A DNA stretch of 56,280 bases. Origin: Desulfitibacter alkalitolerans DSM 16504. Its GTDB lineage: Bacteria > Bacillota > DSM-16504 > Desulfitibacterales > Desulfitibacteraceae. The notes beneath the pieces were generated by a model. The model was given only the letters and a program-made list of their open reading frames with translations. It ran no database searches and had not been told where the DNA came from. This document shows positions 14,492-23,526 of this stretch, piece after piece. Positions within the stretch are counted from its first letter, which is position 1; each line of letters begins with the position of its first letter. The stretch is from assembly GCF_000620305.1 (NCBI RefSeq), contig NZ_KK211107.1, positions 14,841 to 71,120 on the forward strand, read 5' to 3'. The position numbers and the translations under genes were made by a program.

Positions 14492-14690
14492 CCCTGCTAA
14501 AGCTCCTTCCTGCTTCCACATAATTTGTTTTTGACATAAAGCTGTCTAATTCCCTGGATATATTTGTATTTTTTATATAATCACTAAGCCATTCCTTAAC
14601 CAGGCTGTTTAAAGTGGTCTTATTCATTTGGGCTTTAGCCCTGGCTTTTTCTATAACATCCTCATCAATATTGAAAGTTATATTCTTCAC
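14472..14690 (-). CDS. Ribbon-helix-helix antitoxin
   Basis: 72 residues: MKNITFNIDEDVIEKARAKA is the ribbon-helix segment, then MNKTTLNSLVKEWLSDYI, and a C-terminal toxin-binding tail. The start is GTG with GGAGG 8 nt upstream. It probably binds the perfect palindrome at 14730-14754 to repress the operon. Confidence 0.8.
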   Translation of the reverse strand: MKNITFNIDEDVIEKARAKAQMNKTTLNSLVKEWLSDYIKNTNISRELDSFMSKTNYVEAGRSFSRDEYNER

Positions 14691-14729
14691 CCTTCATGCC
14701 TCCTTCACAATAATAGTGCACACAATAAT

Positions 14730-14754
14730 AGTGTATACAATGATAGTATACACT
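14730..14754. promoter_or_regulatory. Palindromic operator of the second TA pair
   Basis: AGTGTATAC, 7-nt spacer, GTATACACT: a perfect 9-bp inverted repeat 40-64 nt upstream of the antitoxin start. Related half sites (AATAATAGTG) lie next to it between 14711 and 14731. The location fits autoregulation by a ribbon-helix-helix antitoxin. Confidence 0.6.
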
Positions 14755-14782
14755 ACTTTAGTGACAGCTGCAATGCCTGCTG

Positions 14783-15673
14783 CTATTGTAAATATTTTTG
14801 GGGATCTTCCTTATTGCCTTTATGGGTAATTCCAAAATGCAGATAAGAGTCGGCGTCTGTAATCCTGCCTATTTCCTGCCCCTGGGTAACAGTATCCCCC
14901 CGTGCAGCAGAAACCTTTGTAAGATGCTTGTAGTGGGTCTGAAGGTAAGATCCATGTTCTATGGTAATGGAATAGCCTTCAATTTCCGTAAAGGCCACCT
15001 TTGCCACCTTGCCGGCCGCAGCAGCTAGGACAGGGGCACCTTGGGGAACTTCAATGTCTATTCCGTCATGGAACCTGTAATCCTTATAGGTTTTGCTGTA
15101 GTTAAAGCCAAATTCTCTAATTACCCTTCCCTCAGCAGGAGCAATAAGGCTTAAGTCGGTTTTATTGTCTGCTGCCATATTGGTCTCAGGAGTATTTGCG
15201 TTTTTGTTAGCGTTGGGGCCTGGGCTCTGGCTGGGGCCTGGGCTCTGGCTTTGATTAGTGCTGGGGTTAGCTTCCTTCTGCTCTTTCTCAGGATAAGAGG
15301 GAGTTCCAATAACATCTGGAACTTCCGGTATTGCCGATGGCACTGTCTTTACCTCAGGCTCCTGTTCCAGGTTTACCTCTACATAGGGAGTCTCTTCTTT
15401 AAAATTAGTATTTATAATTCCTGAATAATATGCAGCTGAACCTATAGCTGCTGCAGCTATTATAACAGCAGCCAAAAGGGCTGACTTTGGCATTTTAACC
15501 ACCCTGGCTTTCAAATGCCCAATCATGCTGCCTGCTGCCCTGGTGATTCTCTTTGTAGTTGACACAGCCTTTTCTTTAAATGATCCAAAATAATGCCTTG
15601 CTTTACTTTTTGCCCTGCTTAAATCTAATTTTTTATATGCTTTTAAAAAGTCCGGTATTTTGATTTTTTTCAC
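14783..15673 (-). CDS. spoIIQ: SpoIIQ-like M23/LytM-domain protein
   Basis: 296 residues. A basic cytoplasmic N-terminus (about 1-60) is followed by a membrane helix (about 64-85), a Pro/Ser/Asn-rich linker with a tandem SQSPGPSQSPGP, and a LytM fold from about 175. The first zinc motif reads FHDGIDI (His and Asp present) and HYKHL is present, but the final HxH reads YLHF, so one zinc ligand seems replaced by Tyr. B. subtilis SpoIIQ is also inactive as a peptidase and acts as the forespore half of the SpoIIQ-SpoIIIAH channel. Position between spoIID and spoIIID supports the assignment. Start GTG with TTGAGGTG. Confidence 0.75.
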   Translation of the reverse strand: MKKIKIPDFLKAYKKLDLSRAKSKARHYFGSFKEKAVSTTKRITRAAGSMIGHLKARVVKMPKSALLAAVIIAAAAIGSAAYYSGIINTNFKEETPYVEVNLEQEPEVKTVPSAIPEVPDVIGTPSYPEKEQKEANPSTNQSQSPGPSQSPGPNANKNANTPETNMAADNKTDLSLIAPAEGRVIREFGFNYSKTYKDYRFHDGIDIEVPQGAPVLAAAAGKVAKVAFTEIEGYSITIEHGSYLQTHYKHLTKVSAARGDTVTQGQEIGRITDADSYLHFGITHKGNKEDPQKYLQ

Positions 15674-15749
15674 TAAACATCACCTCAAGTTTATTGTTTC
15701 CATAAATTGCTTTTTTTAAACTTGGGTGATGAGGAGTTTTAGCCAGAAG

Positions 15750-17632
15750 GGTGAGTAGCCCATGGGAGTCTCACCCACAGGCTCTCCCAGAACCGGACGT
15801 GAACCTCTCAGCTCATCCGGCTCCCATTATTCAGTCGTTAATTATACCAAGTTTCCAATGCACAAAAAGTTGAGGAACTGCCTCTGCTACTTTGATGAGC
15901 CATCTCCTAGCTCTAGCTTTGCTTCCATTGATATTCTTATACTTTCTTCGTACCCATTTTTGCAAGGTTTTGTTGATATATTTAAGCACAGGGGTTAATT
16001 CCGATTTGCAAAAACTACCATAGTAGTTTATCCATCCCCTTATCTTGGGATTTAGAAGGTCTGCCAAATCATTGATTTCTCGATTTGTTCGAAATTGAAG
16101 GTTCATATTTCTCACATTTTGTTTTATTGCCTTGCTTGCTTTGTTACTTATTGCTGGCGAGAATGTTATGAAGTACTCTCCTCGTCTGTTCTTGGCAAGC
16201 CTTGACCTAAAAGTATATCCTAGAAAGTCAAATTTCTCTTGAGTGTGACTTCCTTTTCTATTGTCATCTTTGCAATATACTATTCGGGTCTTGTCTGGAT
16301 GCAATTCTAGCCCTATGTTCTTAAATCTTGCTGTTAGCGTTTCTAGTATGTTTTCTGTTTCTTCTAAGGTTGAGCAATGTACTACTCCATCATCTGCATA
16401 TCTTGCCCATGGGTTATTGGGATAATTTATTTTCATCCATTTATCAAATGCATAGTGCATGAATAGATTTGCAAGTATCGGACTAATGACACCACCTTGC
16501 GGTGTTCCAGAGTCTCTTTTTATCTCTGTTCCATCTGCTTTTTGAAAAGGTGCCTTTAACCATCTCTCAATGTACAATATTTCCCATTTCTCCTTTGTGT
16601 GTTTGTGTACTGCCTTCATCAGGAGTTCATGGTCTATATTGTCAAATAGTCCTTTAATATCGAACTCTAGTACCCAGTCATATTCCCAGCACCTCTGTCT
16701 GGTAATGCCTACTGCTTCTATTGCTGACTTATTCGGACGGTACCCATAGGAGTCTTCCAGAAAGTAGGGTTCTACTTTTGGTTCAAAATGGATTTTTACT
16801 ACCATTTGTGCTATTCTGTCTGCTACTGTCGGTATTCCTAGTACTCTTATCCCACCATTTTTCTTTGGTATATCAACTGCTTTTACTGCTGGGGGAAAGT
16901 ATGTTCCAGACGACATCCTGTTCCATATTTTGTACAGATTGTTTTTAAGGTCTTTTTCAAATTCTTTTAGACTTACTTCGTCGATACCTGCAGAGCCTTT
17001 ATTCGCTTTCACTTTCTCATAGGCTTCTTGTACTATTTGTTTTGGTATTCTAAACGGCTTTGTTTTGTTCATTAGCTCCTCCCATTTCTGGTTGACTGAT
17101 ACTCAAAACTGAATAATATAGTTCGCTTTCGCTACCCTTCACTCCACTTCCATTACAGAAGCTTCATCATTACTACGGTCTATTCCGCCCCTATACTCTG
17201 CATCCGTATTTCACCCTTATGGGGGTTTCCCATTTGTGGTTTTTCCGTTAGCATCAGAGTCGTAGGTTCCCACGTTCCCTATAAAAGCCTAAATCATGTT
17301 CATGTCACCTCTATGCCGGTCACCATATAGTCGGTAATCAGGTCTCCTCTATACTTATCCTAGAATGACGGTTAGATCCTAGTTTTGATGACTTCTTTTC
17401 CATGTTTCGACACTTGAACGGTGATTCGCTTGTACTCATCTCCATGATTCTCACCTGACAAAGTCTTAGCTTTGCCTTTTCCTTAACGCTCACCACCATG
17501 GCTTTTGACCACAGCAGCTTAAGGTGGTTTGGAGCCCACACCTGAATGTTGACTCCGAAGGGCCTTCCTTCATCTTTCATAGAGCCTAAACTCTTAAGTT
17601 ATCTTTCTATGAGTCTGTTTTTCGTGGCACAC
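15750..17632 (-). mobile_element. Group II intron, copy 1 (1,883 nt)
   Basis: The 5' end (17632, minus strand) reads GTGTGCC, matching the GUGYG intron start. Domain V is the 34-nt hairpin at 15790-15823 (GAGCCGG ... CCGGTTC, with AGC triad). A maturase ORF lies inside. The borders follow from comparison with copy 2, which has the same length. It is inserted in a REP-like repeat: AACCAGGGGGACGGTT (17648-17633) before and CTTCTGGCT (15749-15741) after. It separates spoIID from the SpoIIQ-like gene without breaking either. The last intron base may shift by one or two. Confidence 0.9.
15831..17072 (-). CDS. ltrA: Group II intron reverse transcriptase/maturase
   Basis: 413 residues. RT fingers-palm blocks include YFPPAVKAVDIPKKNGGIR, DSYGYRPNKSA, LEFDIKGLFDNIDH, GTPQGGVISPILAN and the catalytic YADD (residues 225-228). 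A maturase X domain follows (WVRRKYKN, WLIKVAEAVP). There is no DNA-binding or HNH endonuclease domain, as in introns that enter single-stranded or hairpin targets. It splices and retro-homes the surrounding intron. Translation is identical to 23608-24849. Confidence 0.92.
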   Translation of the reverse strand: MNKTKPFRIPKQIVQEAYEKVKANKGSAGIDEVSLKEFEKDLKNNLYKIWNRMSSGTYFPPAVKAVDIPKKNGGIRVLGIPTVADRIAQMVVKIHFEPKVEPYFLEDSYGYRPNKSAIEAVGITRQRCWEYDWVLEFDIKGLFDNIDHELLMKAVHKHTKEKWEILYIERWLKAPFQKADGTEIKRDSGTPQGGVISPILANLFMHYAFDKWMKINYPNNPWARYADDGVVHCSTLEETENILETLTARFKNIGLELHPDKTRIVYCKDDNRKGSHTQEKFDFLGYTFRSRLAKNRRGEYFITFSPAISNKASKAIKQNVRNMNLQFRTNREINDLADLLNPKIRGWINYYGSFCKSELTPVLKYINKTLQKWVRRKYKNINGSKARARRWLIKVAEAVPQLFVHWKLGIIND

Positions 17633-17648
17633 AACCGTCCCCCTGGTT
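17633..17648 (-). repeat. 5' part of REP-like repeat split by intron 1
   Basis: AACCAGGGGGACGGTT, first 16 of 25 nt; the last 9 nt are at 15749-15741. Its first bases overlap the spoIID stop codon (TAACCAG). Confidence 0.8.
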
Positions 17649-18645
17649 ACTGAAGCTTTTCCAGTTTAACTCCGGTATAATAGTGCTTTAAAATCTCTTC
17701 ATAGGTGGCACCTGCTTTTGCCATGCCATTAGCTCCATACTGGCTCATGCCCACACCATGGCCAAAGCCCCTTGTTACAAAGGTGATCCTGTCTCCCTGC
17801 AGCTGCCAGCCAAAATGGGTAGAATTTAGGCCAAGGGCTGCTCGTACGTCAGTCCCCATTAATGTCCTGCCGTCAATATTTAGCTTTTTGATCCTATTGG
17901 TTGATGTGGTCTCCAATACCCTGATTACATTTTGGTTTGTACCCTGCATGGCTGACACCGGTAAAGCCTCCAGATTTGTTCCAAGTGCTGCATCCACCTG
18001 ACTTACTGTCAGGGTTTTTGTCTCCTGAAAACGGGGGGAATCCTTATCCCACGGGCTTTCTACACTACGGAGGTAGGGTATCTTGTTTAACCACACATCC
18101 TCTGAATTCTCTGTTTTACCATTACTTGTTGAGTGGTATACAGGCTCTATAAGGCGTCCTTCATATGTGAGCACCATATCCTTAGTAGAATAGACTGCCT
18201 CCTCCATCTTACTCTTGTATCTAAAGTAGTTTACCATCCCCCATCTGGATTTCATGTCCTCAGATGACATATGAGCCTGACAATGATTTGGATTGGTACA
18301 CACTGCTGCTTCCGGGTGAACACTATTGTTGGTGTTCAGTGTAAGTCTTCTTAAAGCATAGGTCCTGGCAGCTACAGCCTGTGCCTTCAGTGCCTCAAGC
18401 TCAAACTCTGCAGGCATTTCTGCTGCCAGAACCCCTACAAGGTAGGAGTCTAACGACATTACCCTGGTTTCACCTGTTTCATGAAAATATACTGTAATGT
18501 TGTATTCACTTGTTTCCACAATTGCAGGAGGCTTTTCTGCTTGTTTAAAGTTACTTACAATTAATACAGGCACTATGATTATTCCAATTAAAACAAATAG
18601 AAATGTTAGGGCTACCAGCCTTCGCACCTTGTCCCCTCCCAACAT
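17647..18645 (-). CDS. spoIID: Stage II sporulation protein D, lytic transglycosylase
   Basis: 332 residues: N-terminal membrane helix (about 10-30), then the SpoIID fold with the catalytic Glu in LAAEMPAEFELEALKAQAVAARTYAL, the CTNPNHCQ cysteine/histidine segment, YHSTSNGKTENSEDVW, and the C-terminal GFGHGVGMSQYGANGMA. In sporulation it degrades peptidoglycan together with SpoIIP and SpoIIM to drive engulfment. The stop codon shares bases with the REP-like repeat hosting intron 1. A strong hairpin (18650-18682) covers its ribosome binding site. Confidence 0.92.
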   Translation of the reverse strand: MLGGDKVRRLVALTFLFVLIGIIIVPVLIVSNFKQAEKPPAIVETSEYNITVYFHETGETRVMSLDSYLVGVLAAEMPAEFELEALKAQAVAARTYALRRLTLNTNNSVHPEAAVCTNPNHCQAHMSSEDMKSRWGMVNYFRYKSKMEEAVYSTKDMVLTYEGRLIEPVYHSTSNGKTENSEDVWLNKIPYLRSVESPWDKDSPRFQETKTLTVSQVDAALGTNLEALPVSAMQGTNQNVIRVLETTSTNRIKKLNIDGRTLMGTDVRAALGLNSTHFGWQLQGDRITFVTRGFGHGVGMSQYGANGMAKAGATYEEILKHYYTGVKLEKLQ

Positions 18646-18649
18646 AATT

Positions 18650-18682
18650 TCACCTTACATCCTAAGTTCAGGTGTAAGGTGA
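18650..18682 (-). promoter_or_regulatory. Hairpin sequestering the spoIID ribosome binding site
   Basis: On the minus strand TCACCTTACA pairs perfectly with TGTAAGGTGA, with a further CCT/AGG pair inside. The second arm contains the AAGGTG Shine-Dalgarno, 5 nt before the ATG. If formed in the mRNA it should lower spoIID translation. Confidence 0.5.
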
Positions 18683-18733
18683 TAATATCTTTTTAGATAT
18701 ATATGTATGGTTATGGGGATATATGAACAAATC

Positions 18734-20050
18734 TTAAGCCGATACTTTGAATTTCTCCACAGCTGCCTCCATTTCAGTTGCAACATTTCTGGTCTGCCTG
18801 GCTATTTCAGACAGGGATTCTAGAGTGGCGGCTTGTTCTTCGGCTGAGGCTGATACATCCTGGCTGTAGGAGGCTGTTTTTTCAGATATTTTGCCTACAC
18901 TCTCAATTAGTCTAAGTATCTCGTCTGAGGTTGCAACCTCATCCCTGGTAATATCCACTATGGTGTCTATCATTTCTTCTGTTTTATTAACAGCCTCTAT
19001 AATTTGCGCAAAGGCATCTTCTGTTTCACTTACTATGGCGACTCCCTTATCTACAGCTGCCTTGCCCTGATTAATTGAACCAACTGCAGTGGTTGTTTTA
19101 TTTGACATTTCATTTATGAGCTTGGCTATTTCACCTGCACCCTTGTTTGACTCCTCTGCCAATTGTCGGACCTCATCTGCTACAACGGCAAAGCCCCTTC
19201 CATGCTCCCCGGCCCTGGCAGCCTCTATAGCTGCATTTAAGGCCAGCAGGTTTGTCTGTTCTGCAATGTTATTAATTGTTGTACTTATCTCTCCAATTGC
19301 TTTAGAAACCTTGTCAAGCTCCTCAATAATTGCAACTGCCTCATTGGTCTTTTCACTGATCATTTCCATGGCCTGAACAGTTTCCTGCACCTTATCCTTG
19401 CCCTCTACAGCCTTTTTTCTGGTGTGCTCTGATATTTCATTGGCTTCCTTTGCTTTTGTCTGGGCCAATTGAACTAGGCTGGACAGGTGCAGCAGAGCCT
19501 TGGAGGTTTCCACAACAGAAGAGTTCTGCTCCTCAGAATTGCTGGCCACCTCCTGAATTGAAGTGGTAATTTGATTTGTTGCCTTGCTTATTTGCTCCAT
19601 GGATATGGACATCTCCGTTGCCGCTTCCACGACATGCTTGGATTTTTGTCTCACATCGGCTATGATTTGTGATTGGTTTATCAGCATCATATTGAATAAA
19701 TCGCCCAGGGCCTTTATTTCATCCCTGGTTTTAAAGTCTACCTGGGCTGTTAGGTCACCGTCACCGGCAAGCTCTAATTTACCGGCTAAAACCTTTATAG
19801 GATTTAAGACGATAATGTTAAGACAGATAAGAATAATAGTTGATACAACTAACAGATTAATAGCCGTGGCCACATAAACAGCTATGTTTCCATAAACAAG
19901 ACCCGTTTTTTGAACCAGGTCGTTTATAAAAACTGCAATAGTCGGACTAACCAGCAAGGCTACTATTATGGAAGCTATTATTTTTAGTTTTATTCCCAAG
20001 GGAACCCTGTTTAGTGAGCTAATATGCAATTTAGAATTGATTCTTTTCAC
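18734..20050 (-). CDS. Methyl-accepting chemotaxis protein
   Basis: 438 residues. Two membrane helices (about 22-45 and 55-80) are separated by only a short loop, so there is no sizeable extracellular sensor domain. A HAMP domain (about 80-130) and a cytoplasmic signalling hairpin follow; its tip reads [21 protein letters not shown], then [18 protein letters not shown]. Members signal to CheA/CheW; with so small an outer loop it may sense membrane state or a cytoplasmic cue. GTG start with AAGGAAGGTG. It is an insertion between spoIID and murA relative to the common order. Confidence 0.88.
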   Translation of the reverse strand: MKRINSKLHISSLNRVPLGIKLKIIASIIVALLVSPTIAVFINDLVQKTGLVYGNIAVYVATAINLLVVSTIILICLNIIVLNPIKVLAGKLELAGDGDLTAQVDFKTRDEIKALGDLFNMMLINQSQIIADVRQKSKHVVEAATEMSISMEQISKATNQITTSIQEVASNSEEQNSSVVETSKALLHLSSLVQLAQTKAKEANEISEHTRKKAVEGKDKVQETVQAMEMISEKTNEAVAIIEELDKVSKAIGEISTTINNIAEQTNLLALNAAIEAARAGEHGRGFAVVADEVRQLAEESNKGAGEIAKLINEMSNKTTTAVGSINQGKAAVDKGVAIVSETEDAFAQIIEAVNKTEEMIDTIVDITRDEVATSDEILRLIESVGKISEKTASYSQDVSASAEEQAATLESLSEIARQTRNVATEMEAAVEKFKVSA

Positions 20051-20088
20051 AGAAACACCTTCCTTAATCCAAAAATTTTATTTTATAG

Positions 20089-20635
20089 TTACTTTATGGT
20101 AACACAAACTGCAGAAATATCATCATGGTTGCCATTATTTACAACCTCCTGAACATATACTAGAACATTTTCAAAAGAAACCAATTCACTATATCTTTCT
20201 TCTGAAAGCAGTTCCAGTAAGCCATCGCTTTTTAGCCTGTTTAATAAATTCAGAGATCTAAATTTAGACCTGGTCTTACCAACATATCTAAACCTGCTAA
20301 AATGCTCATTTAGTACTTCATTTGGCGGGTAGCCTAATTTTTTTACAAACTCATGATTAAAATATTTTATGTATCCATCTAAAGCCCTCACCTGAATCCT
20401 TGATTCGCATAATCAGTCTTGACCCTATTGTCCTAAGCTTTACGGTAATATATTTTTCCTGATCTCCCCCATTTCCATGAAACAGAGCATTGTTAAGAGC
20501 TTCATTAAATGCAACTCTCATGAATAAACTTTTATCTCTGCCCATAAGCTTGATTATATGCTCCTCGATACACCTCCTGGTATTCTTGAAATCTTTAAAG
20601 CTTCTAAATTTAATTTCTACTATGTATTTTTTCAT
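20089..20635 (-). pseudogene. Anti-sigma kinase/PP2C chimera, broken
   Basis: The upstream part (20635-20357) starts MKKYIVEIKFRSF and carries the HATPase N-box (FNEALNNALFHGNG) and G1 box (IKDSGEGF) of RsbW/SpoIIAB-type kinases, but stops just after the G1 box. The overlapping next frame (20391-20089) ends with SDGLLE and HDDISAVCVTIK, the C-terminal motifs of PP2C/SpoIIE-like phosphatases. The two frames read as two half domains joined by an internal deletion, so neither is likely functional. Confidence 0.5.
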
Positions 20636-20956
20636 ATACCCCTCCACAACTAATTAAAACATCTCTTTGCATCTAGCTGCTACTTTGGGTGTAACTACTT
20701 GTTTTTAAAATCTCATCGTTCACTCGTGAAATTTCGACATTTTTTTCTCAATGAATTTACAAGGTCCCCAAAAAAGTGCATAATTTTATTTGCTCGGGTA
20801 CGTGAAATAACAGGAATTTTTTCTACATCATTTTTTATGATAAAAGAACGTGCTAAAAGTTATCTTACAAAATCGCATTTTGTTAGAATTAAACAGCTAG
20901 CCTGAATGAGTACCAGACTAGCTGTATATATGGTTTAACTATAAGTTTCTACTTCT
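20636..20956. other. Spacer upstream of the HATPase remnant
   Basis: About 320 bases, AT-rich. Apart from the remnant's ribosome binding site (GGAGGGG near 20642) and the terminator hairpin at 20893-20925, I see no gene or recognisable regulatory site. Confidence 0.45.
20893..20925 (-). terminator. Terminator of murA
   Basis: ACAGCTAG pairs with CTAGCTGT, with further pairing inside, followed on the minus strand by TTTAATTCT. It lies about 30 nt after the murA stop. Confidence 0.65.
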
Positions 20957-22234
20957 CTACTTCTCTACTTCATCTGGATAGACCTTACGTTTAATATCCA
21001 CCCCAATGCCAGTAAGCTTCACAACTAGATCCTCATAGCCTCTATCAATATGGTGGATGGAGCAGATTTCTGTCTTGCCCTCTGCTACTAGTCCTGCAAT
21101 GATAAGTGCTGCACCGGCCCTAAGATCACTTGCCTTAACAGGTGCACCTGTCAGCCTTGATACGCCTTTAACTACTGCACTATGGCCTTCGATAACTATA
21201 TTAGAGCCCATTCTTCTTAGCTCATTTACATGCATGAACCTATTTTCAAAAACAGTTTCTGTTACTACACTTGTACCTCTAGCAGTAGTCAGATAGGCCA
21301 TCATCTGGGCCTGCATATCAGTTGGAAAGCCTGGATATGGCAGGGTTTTTACATCAATTGCATCGCCTCGTCCCCTTGAACGAACCCTAACTCCTGAATC
21401 CTCTTCATCTATTGTTACCCCAGTTTCTGCAAGCTTGGCCATTGCCGGCTTTAGGTGATCGGAGATGACGTTTTCCACCAGCACATCTCCTCCGGCGGCA
21501 GCAGCCATAATCATATAGGTTCCTGCCTCAATCCTATCAGGGATTACTGTGTGGTTGGCTCCCTTTAGCCGGGGAACACCTTCGATTCTAATGATGTTTG
21601 TTCCGGCACCATATACCCTTCCACCCATACCATTAATAAAGTTGGCAAGATCCACTATTTCCGGTTCCTCAGCTGCGTTTTCAATTACAGTAGTACCTTC
21701 TGCCCTGCTGGCAGCCATCATAATATTTTCGGTGGCTCCAACACTGGGAAAGTCTAGATACACTCTGCTGCCAACAAGCTTTTTCGCAGAGCATTCAATT
21801 ATTCCGTGGCTCATCTGGATATCTGCACCTAGGGCTGTTAAGCCTTTAAGGTGTAAATCAATGGGTCTGCTGCCTATATTACAGCCTCCAGGCATGGAAA
21901 TTCTTGCGTGGCCTAATCTGGCCAGTAATGGTCCCATGACCAAGAAAGAAGCTCTCATTTTTCTTACCCACTCTTCAGGCGGCTCACTGCTTGTAAGCTC
22001 ACCTGCATTTAAAACTAAATCCTTGTTTCCTGTGGTGGAAACCTTTACACCTATACTTTTTATTACCTGAGTAATTGTATCTACATCAGCCAGTTGAGGT
22101 ATATCCTGTAGGTGACATTCTCCTTCTGCCAGGAGAGATGCAGCTATTATAGGCAGTACAGCGTTTTTAGCTCCGCTTACTTTGATTCTTCCTTCTAATT
22201 TTGTACCTCCGGTGACTATTAATTTCTCCAACAA
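20957..22234 (-). CDS. murA: UDP-N-acetylglucosamine 1-carboxyvinyltransferase
   Basis: 425 residues, full length. It has the N-terminal [22 protein letters not shown] block, the catalytic loop [22 protein letters not shown] (Cys near 118, the phosphoenolpyruvate adduct and fosfomycin target) and the C-terminal [15 protein letters not shown] motif. It catalyses the first committed step of peptidoglycan synthesis in the cytoplasm. TTG start with GGGAGG. It follows ywmB as in Bacillus, supporting a murAA-type copy linked to the ATP synthase operon. Confidence 0.96.
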   Translation of the reverse strand: MLEKLIVTGGTKLEGRIKVSGAKNAVLPIIAASLLAEGECHLQDIPQLADVDTITQVIKSIGVKVSTTGNKDLVLNAGELTSSEPPEEWVRKMRASFLVMGPLLARLGHARISMPGGCNIGSRPIDLHLKGLTALGADIQMSHGIIECSAKKLVGSRVYLDFPSVGATENIMMAASRAEGTTVIENAAEEPEIVDLANFINGMGGRVYGAGTNIIRIEGVPRLKGANHTVIPDRIEAGTYMIMAAAAGGDVLVENVISDHLKPAMAKLAETGVTIDEEDSGVRVRSRGRGDAIDVKTLPYPGFPTDMQAQMMAYLTTARGTSVVTETVFENRFMHVNELRRMGSNIVIEGHSAVVKGVSRLTGAPVKASDLRAGAALIIAGLVAEGKTEICSIHHIDRGYEDLVVKLTGIGVDIKRKVYPDEVEK

Positions 22235-22344
22235 TTTTTCCTCCCTAGTGCATTTTGCATAGATGTCTTAGTTTGTTTAAATTGCTATTCGACAACTTTT
22301 CATTGATTCCTTTTTTCACTTATTCACTGCCTGCGAAATCAAGT

Positions 22345-23094
22345 CTAATACTGACAATGGATTAAGGGTGTACCCATATATAGATACGTTTTATTATCTA
22401 TATTATGGTATCTCGAGGCAATGTTTACATTAATTATTTTTCCCTTTGATTCTACACCGTCTTTGAAATGAGGCGTGTATCCACTATAACTGACAAAGGC
22501 CTCTTCTTTAATCCCTTCAATTATTATACCATTTATACTACTAAAAAGGTAATATACATTTTTTTCCTGGTTATCTATTGATAGGTATCCTGGTATAAAA
22601 AAGATAGCAGTTTGGTTAATAATAGGCCTGGCCTCAAAATAGTCAAAGATTCTTTCAAGTTTTTTGCTTTGAGGTAGGCTGTTTTCCAGCATCAGCCCTT
22701 CCAAGTTTACTGCTAAATAGGTTTCATCATTTGCTGAGATTAGATTGATATGAATCTGCCCTGGCTTATCTGTTGCATCCTGGGAATTAACATCTAATCT
22801 GGAGGCTGCCTTCAAAGTAAGGTGATTATTGTCTCCTTCCCATTGTATCTGAAACTTAAGATTATATTCTTTTTGTAACAAGGCTAAGATATCTTCCATA
22901 TGCTGCTGTGAAATGTTCTTATCTTTTATTTTCGCCCAGGCTGCTATTTTTAATTCGCTAAACTTAGTCTCTTCCATCTGGTAAAGGGTGTCAAAGGGAT
23001 CAATGGCCTGGATTTGGTGGTTTGATTGTGCTGGATATTTTATGATTGCTATTATACATAATATGCCAATAAAAATAAATAAGGTCTTTTTCAT
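22345..23094 (-). CDS. ywmB: YwmB-like secreted protein
   Basis: 249 residues: signal peptide or anchor (about 1-22), then an alpha/beta region (QMEETKFSELKIAAWAKI near 40; LERIFDYFEARPI near 150; GYTPHF near 205). The assignment to the YwmB family (TATA-box-binding-like fold, unknown function) comes from position between atpC and murA, the length and the signal peptide, more than from sharp motifs. Start ATG with AGGAGGAGACAGGAG. Confidence 0.7.
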   Translation of the reverse strand: MKKTLFIFIGILCIIAIIKYPAQSNHQIQAIDPFDTLYQMEETKFSELKIAAWAKIKDKNISQQHMEDILALLQKEYNLKFQIQWEGDNNHLTLKAASRLDVNSQDATDKPGQIHINLISANDETYLAVNLEGLMLENSLPQSKKLERIFDYFEARPIINQTAIFFIPGYLSIDNQEKNVYYLFSSINGIIIEGIKEEAFVSYSGYTPHFKDGVESKGKIINVNIASRYHNIDNKTYLYMGTPLIHCQY

Positions 23095-23517
23095 TTTCTC
23101 CTGTCTCCTCCTGTCTGTTCTTAAGCTCTTTTTATTATTGTTGACAGGATTTTTGTTTTTAAAACACAGGATACAAAAACAACCAGGGGGACGGTTCTCC
23201 TGGTTGGAGGAAGTCCCCTGGTTAGTCCTTGTCTTATTTTTCTTATAGCTGCACTAATATTTCATTAATACCTTATCAGACACTCCTGCCGTTTCACGGC
23301 ACCACTGATGAATGAAAATTAATATTTTCAGGGCAGATATTCTAAATTTCCTCATTTTTTGTAAATCTATATAAGGTTTAGCCTTTATTTTTTACTGTTG
23401 TATATATTGTATATACTTTAACGTTCATCATCACTTGCTTTTTCTTCCTGTGTATATCAGCCCAAGGTATGTTCTGTTCTATGATTATTTGGACTACAAT
23501 TTATTACAAATAAAATT
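23095..23517. other. Spacer between ywmB and intron 2
   Basis: Contains the intact REP-like repeat (23181-23205) followed by a partial second copy that lets 23181-23224 form a larger hairpin, and a compact two-stem structure at 23273-23314. No ORF with a ribosome binding site was found. Confidence 0.5.
23181..23205 (+). repeat. REP-like 25-nt palindrome, intact copy
   Basis: AACCAGGGGGACGGTT followed by CTCCTGGTT. Outer arms AACCAGG and CCTGGTT pair. A second CCCCTGGTT at 23216-23224 offers an alternative, longer pairing. Confidence 0.8.
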
Positions 23518-23526
23518 AGCCAGAGG

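Noticed and set aside
17338-17580. 80-codon ORF on the minus strand in the 5' part of intron 1 (same at 25115-25357)
   Set aside because: It lies in the catalytic RNA domains of the group II intron, has no protein-like motif or ribosome binding site, and is identical only because the introns are.
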